Notes: generated by a model from the letters alone, not told the origin. A stretch of DNA of 5,374 nucleotides from Actinomycetes bacterium (GCA_023427825.1 JAEZAI010000330.1:1-5374); one strand, 5' to 3'; shown: positions 1-5,374, numbered from the stretch's first letter. Numbers and translations: made by a program.

Positions 1-502
1 GGATGTGGCGCCGCAGCGGGTGCACGATCGACTTGAGCGACTTGCCGAGACCGACCGATCCCTCGCCGCTGTAGGGGTGCTGGTGGAACTCGCCCTGGAA
101 GTCGAGCGGCTCCTCGCGGGCGACCACGCGACGGATGATCTCGACGTACTCGCGGGTGCGGGCCAGCGGCTTGTCCGACGGGCGGCCGTACCACCCCTCG
201 ACCACCTGCGGGCCGGACACGCCGAGACCCAGCCGGAACCGGCCGTTCGACAGGTGGTCCATGGTGATCGCCGACATGGCGGTGGCGGTCGGCGTCCGCG
301 CCGCCAGCTGCATGACCGACGTGCCGAGTGCGATGCGCTCGGTCTTGGCCGCCAGGTAGGCGAGCGGCGACAGGGCGTCCGAGCCCCACGCCTCGGCGGT
401 CCACACGGACGTGAAGCCGAGGCGCTCGGCCTCGACCGCGCGCTCCACCCAGTCCGACGAGGGCAGCTGCCCCCAGTAGCCGAGCTGCAGTCCGAGATCC
501 AT
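1..502 (-). CDS. LLM-class F420-dependent oxidoreductase, N-terminal part (cut by left edge)
   Basis: This is the first 167 residues of a luciferase-like monooxygenase-fold (TIM barrel) flavin/F420 oxidoreductase; family members are usually about 340 residues, so roughly half is visible. Seen: the opening MDLGLQLGYW strand, TAEAWGSDA at 35-43, ARTPTATAM at 68-76, the cofactor-side motif GRFRLGLGVSGPQVVEGWYG at 87-106, and LARTREYVEII at 113-123. From memory this run closely resembles Mycobacterium tuberculosis Rv3520c, a putative F420-dependent oxidoreductase in the cholesterol-catabolism region. Its substrate is unknown to me, so no reaction is assigned. The ATG at 502-500 is chosen because GGGGGA lies six bases upstream and family similarity starts at once. 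It follows the enoyl-CoA hydratase gene on the same strand after a 108-base spacer with no obvious promoter, so co-transcription is likely. F420 use is inferred from the family, not shown by a single residue. Family call is firm; substrate role open. Confidence 0.9.
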   Translation of the reverse strand, partial: MDLGLQLGYWGQLPSSDWVERAVEAERLGFTSVWTAEAWGSDALSPLAYLAAKTERIALGTSVMQLAARTPTATAMSAITMDHLSNGRFRLGLGVSGPQVVEGWYGRPSDKPLARTREYVEIIRRVVAREEPLDFQGEFHQHPYSGEGSVGLGKSLKSIVHPLRRHI

Positions 503-546
503 GTCCTGTCCCCCGATCGGTGCGGTCAGCGTTCGCTGGCGCGTGG

Positions 547-579
547 CGTCACTTGCCCTGGAAGTTGGGCTTCCGCTTC
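547..579. repeat. 33-bp direct repeat, copy outside the gene
   Basis: This stretch is identical, base for base, to 609-641, the 3' end of the upstream enoyl-CoA hydratase gene. Read on the minus strand it encodes the same KRKPNFQGK ending followed by TGA (stop at 551-549). The two copies are 62 bases apart, so this one is in a different frame, and it is not part of a gene I can support. The flanking bases (580-608 against 642-670) do not match, so only the 33 bases are shared. Each copy contains a small inverted repeat, GGAAG and CTTCC around a five-base loop (560-574 here). It is probably a scar of local duplication, or the last remnant of a second hydratase copy. Confidence 0.9.
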
Positions 580-608
580 CCTGTCCTGCTCCGTTGCACC
601 CGTGGTGC

Positions 609-641
609 CGTCACTTGCCCTGGAAGTTGGGCTTCCGCTTC
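609..641. repeat. 33-bp direct repeat, copy forming the 3' end of the enoyl-CoA hydratase gene
   Basis: This is the partner of 547-579. It covers the last nine codons and the TGA stop (613-611) of the hydratase plus two bases beyond. Exact identity over 33 bases is far more than shared codon bias would give. The internal hairpin arms lie at 622-626 and 632-636. Between the copies, 596-608 holds a short GCACC/GGTGC hairpin directly after the stop, without a U-rich tail on the transcribed side. Confidence 0.9.
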
Positions 642-1414
642 TCCTTGAAGGCGCGCGGGCCCACCTTGGCGTCCTCGGACGCGAACACGTCCCACCCGTA
701 GGTGAACTCGTGGTCCAGCGCCTCGGTCTCGCGCATGCCGTTCGTCTCGCGCAGCGTCTTCAGCAGGGCGCGCACCGCGAGCGGGCCGCCCTCGCCGATG
801 CGATGACCGATCTCCTTGGCCTTGTCGAGGGCCTGGCCGTCGGGCACCACGTGGCCGATCAGGCCGATCTCGAGCGCGCGCTGGGCGCTGATGTGCTCGC
901 CCGTCAGGAGCAGCTCCGCTGCGATCGTGTAGGGGATCTGGCGCGGGATGCGGACCGCCGAGCCACCCATCGGGTACAGCGACCACTTCACCTCGGAGAT
1001 GCCGAACTTGGCCGACTCGCCGGCCACGCGGATCTCGGTGGCGCCGAGCAGCTCGGTGCCACCGGCGATCGCCGTGCCCTCGGCCGCCAGGATGATCGGC
1101 ACGCCGGGCCGCCACGAGCGCAGCAGCGCCTTCCAGTGCAGGTCGGGATCCTCGGCCATGCGGGCCTGGACGTCCACGACGGCGTCGTTCTTCTCGGAGA
1201 AGCCGCCGGCCATGTCCTTGAGGTCGGCGCCGGAGCAGAAGTTGCCGCCCGCACCCGTCAGCACGATCGCACGGATGTCGGGATCCTCGTCCGCCTCGCG
1301 GAACGCGTCGAGCATCAGGACGAGCATCTCGCCGTTGATCGCGTTCTGGCGCTCGGGACGGTTGAGCGTGACGACGAGCAGGTGCCCGTCGCGTTCGGTC
1401 AGGACGGCCGGCAT
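611..1414 (-). CDS. Crotonase-family enoyl-CoA hydratase, EchA19-like
   Basis: A 267-residue protein of normal length for the crotonase superfamily, which adds water across the 2,3 double bond of enoyl-CoA thioesters in beta-oxidation in the cytoplasm. Seen: [11 protein letters not shown] at 17-27, the oxyanion-hole segment [11 protein letters not shown] at 58-68, IAGGTELLG at 116-124 and [19 protein letters not shown] at 137-155. E121 and E141 sit where rat mitochondrial hydratase has its two catalytic glutamates (E144 and E164), so hydratase activity is expected. From memory, the block [20 protein letters not shown] and the following QIPYT and [13 protein letters not shown] closely match M. 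tuberculosis EchA19 (Rv3516), reported to act on a cholesterol side-chain enoyl-CoA. The steroid substrate is inferred from that resemblance, the downstream Rv3520c-like gene and the upstream KstR-like site. The ATG at 1414 is preceded by GAGGGGGGA at a suitable distance. A fatty-acyl substrate remains possible. Its last 30 coding bases are duplicated just downstream. Confidence 0.93.
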   Translation of the reverse strand: MPAVLTERDGHLLVVTLNRPERQNAINGEMLVLMLDAFREADEDPDIRAIVLTGAGGNFCSGADLKDMAGGFSEKNDAVVDVQARMAEDPDLHWKALLRSWRPGVPIILAAEGTAIAGGTELLGATEIRVAGESAKFGISEVKWSLYPMGGSAVRIPRQIPYTIAAELLLTGEHISAQRALEIGLIGHVVPDGQALDKAKEIGHRIGEGGPLAVRALLKTLRETNGMRETEALDHEFTYGWDVFASEDAKVGPRAFKEKRKPNFQGK

Positions 1415-1423
1415 GGGTCCCCC

Positions 1424-1458
1424 CTCGGGATCCGAGAGGACCGGCCCGGTGCCGGTCC
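1424..1458 (-). other. Two consecutive hairpins in the leader of the enoyl-CoA hydratase gene
   Basis: Perfect stem GGACCGG (1438-1444) with CCGGTCC (1452-1458), 7-base loop; then CTCGG (1424-1428) with CCGAG (1432-1436), 3-base loop. They fill the space between the proposed -10 element (1466-1471) and the Shine-Dalgarno run at about 1417-1424, so the second hairpin abuts or overlaps the ribosome binding site. The larger one could instead end the GGDEF-EAL transcript, whose stop is about 35 bases upstream, but there is no U tract. In such GC-rich DNA, stems of this size can arise by chance. Confidence 0.35.
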
Positions 1459-1465
1459 GACGGGC

Positions 1466-1495
1466 ACCCTATCCACAGAACGAGAACAGGTTCTA
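1466..1495 (-). promoter_or_regulatory. Putative promoter of the enoyl-CoA hydratase operon
   Basis: On the minus strand TAGGGT (1471-1466) fits the TAnnnT pattern of a -10 element. TAGAAC (1495-1490), 18 bases upstream, is a weak -35 match (three of six to TTGACA). Transcription would start near 1459, about 45 bases before the ATG. The -35 lies inside the palindrome at 1476-1501, the arrangement expected for a repressor-blocked promoter. Predicted by eye only. Confidence 0.35.
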
Positions 1496-1501
1496 GTTCT
1501 G
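1476..1501. promoter_or_regulatory. KstR-like operator in a 26-bp near-perfect palindrome
   Basis: Left arm CAGAACGAGAAC (1476-1487) and right arm GTTCTAGTTCTG (1490-1501) are complementary at 11 of 12 positions around a two-base centre AG; the only mismatch is g1482 against a1495. The inner 14 bases, GAGAACAGGTTCTA (1482-1495), fit the published KstR operator pattern TnnAACnnGTTnnA at all specified bases except the first (G for T). KstR is the TetR-family repressor of cholesterol-catabolism genes in actinobacteria; steroid CoA-thioester intermediates release it. The site lies 68 bases upstream of the EchA19-like start and overlaps the proposed -35 region. It also contains the TAG stop of the upstream GGDEF-EAL gene. 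No regulator gene is in the window, so the identity of the binder is inferred from motif and gene context. No second AACnnGTT was found in the other intergenic gaps. Confidence 0.65.
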
Positions 1502-4300
1502 CGCGGCCGCCCGTCGGGTCGGGTCGGGGGTGGTGACGGCCAGGGGCGGGGCGACCTCGTGGCGGGCCGTCGTCGCCGCCCCGGCACCGAGGCGCGGGTC
1601 GGGCTCCGGGTCGGGCGAGCCGGCCGACATCATCGCCACGAGCTCGGCCTCGGGGACCGGCCGGCTGAACAGGTAGCCCTGAGCCCGGCGGCAACCCATG
1701 GCCAGCAGGGCCTCGCGCTGCTCGGGGGTCTCCACGCCCTCGGCGGTGACGCTGAGCCCGAGCGAGCGGGCCAGCTCCAGGATCGCGGTCGTGATCGCCA
1801 CGTCGTGGGCCTCGTCGGGCAGGCCGTCGACGAACGAGCGGTCGACCTTGAGCACGTCGAGGGGGAAGCGCTTGAGGTAGCTGAGCGAGCTGTACCCGGT
1901 GCCGAAGTCGTCGACCGCCAGGCGGACGCCGACCTCGTGCAGCTCGGTGAGCGCCTGCAGGCCGGCCCGGACGTCGCGCATGAGGGCGGTCTCGGTGATC
2001 TCCAGGCACAGCTGCGCCGGCGGGAGGCCGGTGTCGGCGAGCAGCTCGGCCACCTCCTGTGCGAGGCCGGCCTGGTCGATCTGGCGAGCGGACAGGTTCA
2101 CGCGCAGCACGAAGTCCTCGTCGACGATGGCCTCGGACCTCCAGCGGGCGACCGTGCGGCAGGCGTCGCGCAGCACCCACCGGCCGAGCGGGACGATCGT
2201 CCCGTTCTCCTCGGCGAGGGAGATGAAGCGGTCCGCCGACATGACCCCCTTGACCGGGTGGTGCCAGCGCACGAGCGCCTCGCAGCCGACGGTGGTCCCG
2301 GACTCCAGGTCCACCTCGGGCTGGTAGTGCAGGACGAACTCACGGCGGTCGAGGGCGCCGGTCAGGTCCCGGTCGAGCTCGTTGCGCTCGCTCACCTCGG
2401 CGCGCATCCGGTCGTCGAAGGTGCACACGCAGTCGCGACCCTGGTCCTTGGCCTCGTACATGGCGGCGTCGGCCCAGCGCAGCAGGTCCGCGGGTTCGGC
2501 CGGCTCCGCCGACTCGACCACGCCGATCGACACCGTCAGCCGGAAGGTCATCCCGTCGATGTCGATCGGGTCCTGGAGCGACTGCTGCAGGCGGTTCGCC
2601 ACCAGCACCGCCTCGCCGGGTCCGACGTCGGGCAGCAGCACGGTGAACTCGTCGCCGCCCAGTCGGGCGAGCGTGTCCGACGGCCGGAGCACGGAGCCCA
2701 GACGGTCGGCGACGCGGCAGAGCAGCTCGTCGCCGATGCCGTGACCGAGCGTGTCGTTGACGGTCTTGAACCGGTCGACGTCCAGGAACAGCAGCGCAAG
2801 GGCGCGGTCGTCGGACACGCCCTCCCTGGCCGCGCTGGCCTCGGCGAGCAGCGTGAGCAGCAGCGACCGGTTGGGCAGACCCGTGAGCGTGTCGTGCGAG
2901 GCCCGGTGCGCGAGCTCGGCCTCCTCCACGCGGCGGTGGGTGATGTCGCGGGCGACGAGCAGGACGGACTCGACCGTGCCGTCCGCGGCGAACTCGGGGA
3001 CGAACGTGGACTCGCACCACATCTCGGCGGCACCCGAGCCGACCGGGTACTCGACGGTGATCGGCCGGCCCTTGGCGAACACGGTGGTGAGCGACTCGCG
3101 CAGCGTGCTCTCGGACGTCCGCTCGAGCCGGGGCCAACCCGCCCGCATGACGGTTCCGGCCGCCGCCATGTTCTGGCTGGTGCTGATGGCGGCGGCGTTG
3201 GCGAACGTGACGCGGTGGTTCTGGTCGAACCGCATCACCGCGTCGGGCAGGTTCTCGACGAGCGAGCCGAACCGTCGCTCGCTGCGACCGAGCTGGTGGG
3301 CGGTGCGGCGGGCGTCGTCCACGTCGACGATGTGCACCGTGGAGTACCGGAACCGGCCGTCGGGGTCGCGGGTGGCGTTGGCGTCCACCCGGTGCCAGCG
3401 GTAGCCGGCCGGGGTCAGGAAGCGGACCTCGTCGGTAGAGACGTCCGAGCCGTTGGCCTCGAGCATGCTGATCCAACGCGGTGCCACGTCCTCCAGGTCC
3501 GACGGCTCGATCCGCTGGAGGCAGTTCGAGCCCACGAGCTCCTCGGGGGTGAGCCCGAACATCTCGGACGCCGACGCGTTGGCGCGGAGCACCACGCCCG
3601 CATGGTCGAGCAGCATCAGCGGCACCGGGGCGCTGCCGAACACGGCGCGCAGCTCCTGCAGCGTGTCGTTGAGGGTCGCCTCGGTGGCGCGGCGAGCGAG
3701 CACGTTCGCAAGCAGCGACGCGACCGCCTTGAGCGCTGTGACGTCGGTGGGTCGCCACTGCACGGGCCCGCTGACGGAGTCGAAGCCGATCACCCCTGCC
3801 AAGCGGTCGCCGAGCGAGAACGGCACCTCGAGGATCGCGGTGATGCCCTCGGACTCCAGGTAGGCCCGGTCCTGCTCCCAGCCCTCGCCGAGGGCGGCGA
3901 CGTCCGGGATCTGGCTGACCTCGAGCGACTCGAGGCGCTGCTGCTGGCGCGGCCCGGTCGACATGGGGATCCGCTGCTCCATCTCGAACGACGGGGTGAC
4001 GCCGGGTGCGCACCACTCGTGCGTCATCGACGACGTCCCGTGGTGCCAGTCGTGGCGGATGATGTAGCTCCGGTCCACGCCCACGAACCGGCCGAGCTCC
4101 TCGACGGTCGCCTGCAGCGCGCCCTCGAGATCCGCGGTCGAGACGCTCAGGAAACGTGCGAACAGCCGGTCCAGCAGGTCCTCGAACGCGACCTGGCGCC
4201 CGTCACCCTCTCCGTTCCGCTTCGCTGCCCAGCGCAACACCTCCACATCGTAGCGACGGAGTGCGTCAGAACGACCACGAAGGGTAGTGAAGATCAGCAC
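1493..4300 (-). CDS. GAF-PAS-PAS-GGDEF-EAL cyclic-di-GMP turnover protein
   Basis: A 935-residue soluble signalling protein with no membrane segment or signal peptide. In order: GAF-like sensor (about 40-205, with HEWCAPG at 94-100), two PAS domains (about 213-330 and 340-455), GGDEF diguanylate cyclase (about 462-625), EAL phosphodiesterase (about 641-888), and a Pro/Ala-rich, probably disordered tail (893-935). The cyclase half has DxD at 507-509, the GGDEF signature at 548-552, and RPSD at 539-542 exactly five residues before it, matching the c-di-GMP inhibitory I-site. The phosphodiesterase half keeps EALVRW (674-679), N735, E767, DDFGTGYSSL (797-806), K818 and D820, E854 and QGYLFSRP (874-881). 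Both making and breaking c-di-GMP are therefore plausible; which dominates cannot be read from sequence. The GTG at 4300 gives the longest form but has no Shine-Dalgarno. In-frame GTG codons at 4246 and 4240 are alternatives, and domain similarity begins only near residue 38. The gene lies 37 bases after the SDR stop, and its own stop falls inside the KstR-like palindrome. Confidence 0.93.
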   Translation of the reverse strand: MLIFTTLRGRSDALRRYDVEVLRWAAKRNGEGDGRQVAFEDLLDRLFARFLSVSTADLEGALQATVEELGRFVGVDRSYIIRHDWHHGTSSMTHEWCAPGVTPSFEMEQRIPMSTGPRQQQRLESLEVSQIPDVAALGEGWEQDRAYLESEGITAILEVPFSLGDRLAGVIGFDSVSGPVQWRPTDVTALKAVASLLANVLARRATEATLNDTLQELRAVFGSAPVPLMLLDHAGVVLRANASASEMFGLTPEELVGSNCLQRIEPSDLEDVAPRWISMLEANGSDVSTDEVRFLTPAGYRWHRVDANATRDPDGRFRYSTVHIVDVDDARRTAHQLGRSERRFGSLVENLPDAVMRFDQNHRVTFANAAAISTSQNMAAAGTVMRAGWPRLERTSESTLRESLTTVFAKGRPITVEYPVGSGAAEMWCESTFVPEFAADGTVESVLLVARDITHRRVEEAELAHRASHDTLTGLPNRSLLLTLLAEASAAREGVSDDRALALLFLDVDRFKTVNDTLGHGIGDELLCRVADRLGSVLRPSDTLARLGGDEFTVLLPDVGPGEAVLVANRLQQSLQDPIDIDGMTFRLTVSIGVVESAEPAEPADLLRWADAAMYEAKDQGRDCVCTFDDRMRAEVSERNELDRDLTGALDRREFVLHYQPEVDLESGTTVGCEALVRWHHPVKGVMSADRFISLAEENGTIVPLGRWVLRDACRTVARWRSEAIVDEDFVLRVNLSARQIDQAGLAQEVAELLADTGLPPAQLCLEITETALMRDVRAGLQALTELHEVGVRLAVDDFGTGYSSLSYLKRFPLDVLKVDRSFVDGLPDEAHDVAITTAILELARSLGLSVTAEGVETPEQREALLAMGCRRAQGYLFSRPVPEAELVAMMSAGSPDPEPDPRLGAGAATTARHEVAPPLAVTTPDPTRRAAAQN
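4247..4252 (-). promoter_or_regulatory. Possible -10 element for a leaderless GGDEF-EAL transcript
   Basis: TACGAT on the minus strand fits TAnnnT and is followed, after six bases, by an in-frame GTG (4240-4238). That spacing would place the transcription start on the start codon, a leaderless arrangement common in actinobacteria. No convincing -35 is seen. If real, the protein would begin at residue 21 of the long form, still before the GAF domain. Confidence 0.2.
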
Positions 4301-4313
4301 AGGTCGTGGTCGT
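4271..4313. promoter_or_regulatory. 10-bp perfect inverted repeat flanking the upstream GTG of the GGDEF-EAL gene
   Basis: ACGACCACGA (4271-4280) is the exact reverse complement of TCGTGGTCGT (4304-4313), with 23 bases between. The GTG at 4300-4298 lies in the loop. It could be a regulator binding site, or an RNA hairpin presenting or hiding the start. If the true start is at 4246 or 4240, the whole repeat is upstream of the gene. Function unknown. Confidence 0.4.
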
Positions 4314-4337
4314 GTGCCGAACGGCCCATGCGGGCGG

Positions 4338-5147
4338 TCAGGTGGCGGGACCGGGCTCCAGGTCGGGGAGACCGAGGCCGAGCGTGGGGGCCTCGGTGCC
4401 GCCGTCGATCTCCAGCAGCTTGCCGGTGATGAAGCTGCCCGCCGGCGAGCACAGGTACAGGACGCCCGCCGCGATGTCGTCCGGGTCGCCCAGGCGCCGT
4501 AGCGGGGTGGCCTGCTCCATGGCGGTCCGGAGCCCGTCGTCGGTCAGGACCGTGTCGAGCGCGGAGGTGGCGATCGACCCAGTGGCGATGCCGTTGACGC
4601 GGATGTGCGGTGCCAGGTCGCACGCCATCAGGCGGGTCAGGTGGCTCAGCGCGCCCTTGGCGGTGCCGTACGCGGCGAACCCCCTGTCGGTCAGCCGGCC
4701 GATGGCGGAGGAGATGTTCACGACCGAGCCGCCCCCGCGGGCGAGCATGGCCGGGACCGACTGCTTGGTCAGCTCCAGCGCGGTCGTCACGTTGAAGCGG
4801 AAGGCCCGCTCGAAGCTCGACACGCTCGTGTCGAGCAGCGGCTTGGGGAACGAGCCGCCGGCGTTGTTGACCAGCAGGTCCAGCCCGCCGAGCCGGTCCG
4901 TGGCCACGGAGACGAGCTCGCCCAGGCGTTCGAGCTCCATCACGTCGAACGCGACCGCCTCGGCCCGCACGCCGAACGACCGGGCCTCGGCCGCGACCTC
5001 CTCGACCTGCTCGAGCGTCCGGGCCGCCACCACGACGTCCGCGCCGCCCTCCGCCAGAGCGAGCGCGCTGGCGCGGCCGATGCCCCGTCCGGCGCCCGTC
5101 ACCAGCGCCACCTTCCCGTCGACCCTGAACCGGTCCAGCACCGTCAC
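4338..5147 (-). CDS. Short-chain dehydrogenase/reductase (SDR), classical type
   Basis: A 269-residue Rossmann-fold oxidoreductase of classical SDR length. Seen: cofactor motif TGAGRGIG at 17-24, D68 in AFDV, NNAG at 94-97, and the catalytic tetrad N119, S147, Y160, K164 (YGTAK). The second beta strand ends VVVAAR with R43 and no acidic residue, which suggests NADP(H) rather than NAD. The usual APG after the catalytic region reads ATG (T189), a mild deviation. From memory the segment RGFAAYGTAKGALSHLTRL and the ending near EIDGG resemble the mycobacterial Rv0927c type, whose substrate I do not know; a lipid or steroid alcohol/ketone is a guess from context. The GTG at 5147 is chosen because AGGGGG lies just upstream and it overlaps the stop of the preceding gene as GTGA (5147-5144), indicating translational coupling. 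The open frame extends to a GTG at 5219, but those 24 residues are Arg/Gly-rich and read over the neighbour's conserved end. Confidence 0.92.
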   Translation of the reverse strand: MTVLDRFRVDGKVALVTGAGRGIGRASALALAEGGADVVVAARTLEQVEEVAAEARSFGVRAEAVAFDVMELERLGELVSVATDRLGGLDLLVNNAGGSFPKPLLDTSVSSFERAFRFNVTTALELTKQSVPAMLARGGGSVVNISSAIGRLTDRGFAAYGTAKGALSHLTRLMACDLAPHIRVNGIATGSIATSALDTVLTDDGLRTAMEQATPLRRLGDPDDIAAGVLYLCSPAGSFITGKLLEIDGGTEAPTLGLGLPDLEPGPAT

Positions 5148-5374
5148 TTCGCCCCCTGTTCGACCTCGGCGGACCCGGACGGATCCGCCGCTCGTCGCTC
5201 CGACTCGTCCGCGGCCCACAGGAAGATGCCGCTCGCCATCAGCGACGCCTCCTGTCGTGCACGCGCCCCGAACACCTCGGCGCGCACCCGGTGCACGCCC
5301 GGGTCGTCGGGCGCGGCCTGTGCCGCCAGCTCCGCCAGGTGGCCGGCCAACCGCAGGTCGCCCTGGGCCGCCAG
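5144..5374 (-). CDS. C-terminal fragment, alkyl-sulfatase-like MBL-fold protein (dimerisation domain)
   Basis: Only the last 76 residues and the TGA (5146-5144) are visible; the frame is open to the window edge, so the start is outside. The visible part, LAAQGDLRLAGHLAELA (1-17), APDDPGVHRVRAEVF (21-35), and ARARQEASLMASGIFLWAA (37-55), has the spacing of the helical dimerisation domain of metallo-beta-lactamase-fold alkyl sulfatases (SdsA1/BDS1 group), where a GDL-type helix, a DPDDP turn and an E-S/T-xMA helix recur. None of the metal-binding motifs is in the window, so hydrolase activity cannot be judged. The protein ends about 20 residues after this domain and so lacks the SCP2-like C-terminal domain of SdsA1; it would be the short form common in actinobacteria. 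Its stop overlaps the SDR start, so the two are very likely one operon. The family call is from pattern memory and is moderate. Confidence 0.6.
   Translation of the reverse strand: MAAQGDLRLAGHLAELAAQAAPDDPGVHRVRAEVFGARARQEASLMASGIFLWAADESERRAADPSGSAEVEQGAK

Noticed and set aside
596..608. The GCACC/GGTGC hairpin after the hydratase stop as an intrinsic terminator
   Set aside because: The stem is only five base pairs with a three-base loop and has no U tract; the following gene is probably co-transcribed.
948..1496. A plus-strand open frame of 182 codons opposite the hydratase
   Set aside because: It lies antisense to a well-conserved enzyme; its Ser/Arg-rich translation has no recognisable motif and it has no context of its own.
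549..2180. A minus-strand open frame of 543 codons
   Set aside because: It overlaps the EAL region and the whole hydratase gene in another frame, and its translation is low-complexity Arg/Pro/Gly. It ends in KRKPNFQGK only because it reads the duplicated 33-bp repeat.
2340..4016. A minus-strand open frame of 558 codons
   Set aside because: It is an alternative frame within the GGDEF-EAL gene with Arg/Pro-rich translation and no domain signature.
4324..4335. The GCCC/GGGC hairpin after the SDR stop as a terminator
   Set aside because: A four-base-pair stem without a U tract is expected by chance at this base composition.
5..4429. A single plus-strand open frame of 1474 codons across most of the window
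   Set aside because: It runs antisense through three conserved protein families and their intergenic gaps. Its translation is Arg/Gly/His-rich with no recognisable domain. GC-rich DNA with few stop codons produces such frames opposite real genes.
5148..5219. A 24-residue N-terminal extension of the SDR from GTG 5219
   Set aside because: It overlaps the conserved end of the upstream gene, has an Arg/Gly-rich composition, and the GTG at 5147 has both a Shine-Dalgarno run and the GTGA coupling.
5144..5350. A complete 68-residue small gene starting at TTG 5350
   Set aside because: The frame stays open to the window edge and the eight codons before TTG continue the same domain pattern, so it is the tail of a larger gene.

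Overview
The window is GC-rich and densely coded, with every supported gene on the minus strand. It looks like a chromosomal piece of an actinobacterium. The reasons are the F420-type luciferase-like oxidoreductase, an enoyl-CoA hydratase and a short-chain dehydrogenase (SDR) that both resemble mycobacterial lipid/steroid enzymes, GTG starts and strongly GC-ending codons. The genus cannot be fixed from this sequence. All similarity statements come from motif reading and memory of the families; no search was run.

Layout in the direction of transcription (right to left). (1) 5374-5144: C-terminal end of a gene cut by the window edge, resembling the dimerisation domain of metallo-beta-lactamase-fold alkyl sulfatases. 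(2) 5147-4338: a classical SDR whose GTG start overlaps the previous stop (GTGA). (3) 4300-1493: a large soluble GAF-PAS-PAS-GGDEF-EAL protein for cyclic-di-GMP turnover, with both catalytic motif sets and the inhibitory RxxD site intact; its exact start is uncertain. (4) 1414-611: a crotonase-family enoyl-CoA hydratase resembling mycobacterial EchA19. (5) 502-1: N-terminal half of an F420-dependent luciferase-like oxidoreductase resembling mycobacterial Rv3520c, running off the left edge.

The most informative non-coding signal is a 26-bp near-perfect palindrome at 1476-1501. Its 14-bp core (1482-1495) matches the TnnAACnnGTTnnA operator of the steroid-catabolism repressor KstR at every specified base except the first. 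It overlaps a plausible promoter for the enoyl-CoA hydratase and also contains the stop codon of the GGDEF-EAL gene. EchA19 and Rv3520c are, from memory, neighbours in the mycobacterial cholesterol-catabolism region. The operator and this gene pair therefore support each other: 1414-1 probably starts a KstR-controlled steroid side-chain degradation operon.

The other structures are a 33-bp exact direct repeat that copies the 3' end of the hydratase gene into the spacer before the oxidoreductase, two hairpins in the hydratase leader, and a 10-bp perfect inverted repeat flanking the upstream start of the GGDEF-EAL gene. No RNA genes, mobile elements or CRISPR arrays were seen. No gene-free stretch exceeds about 110 bases.
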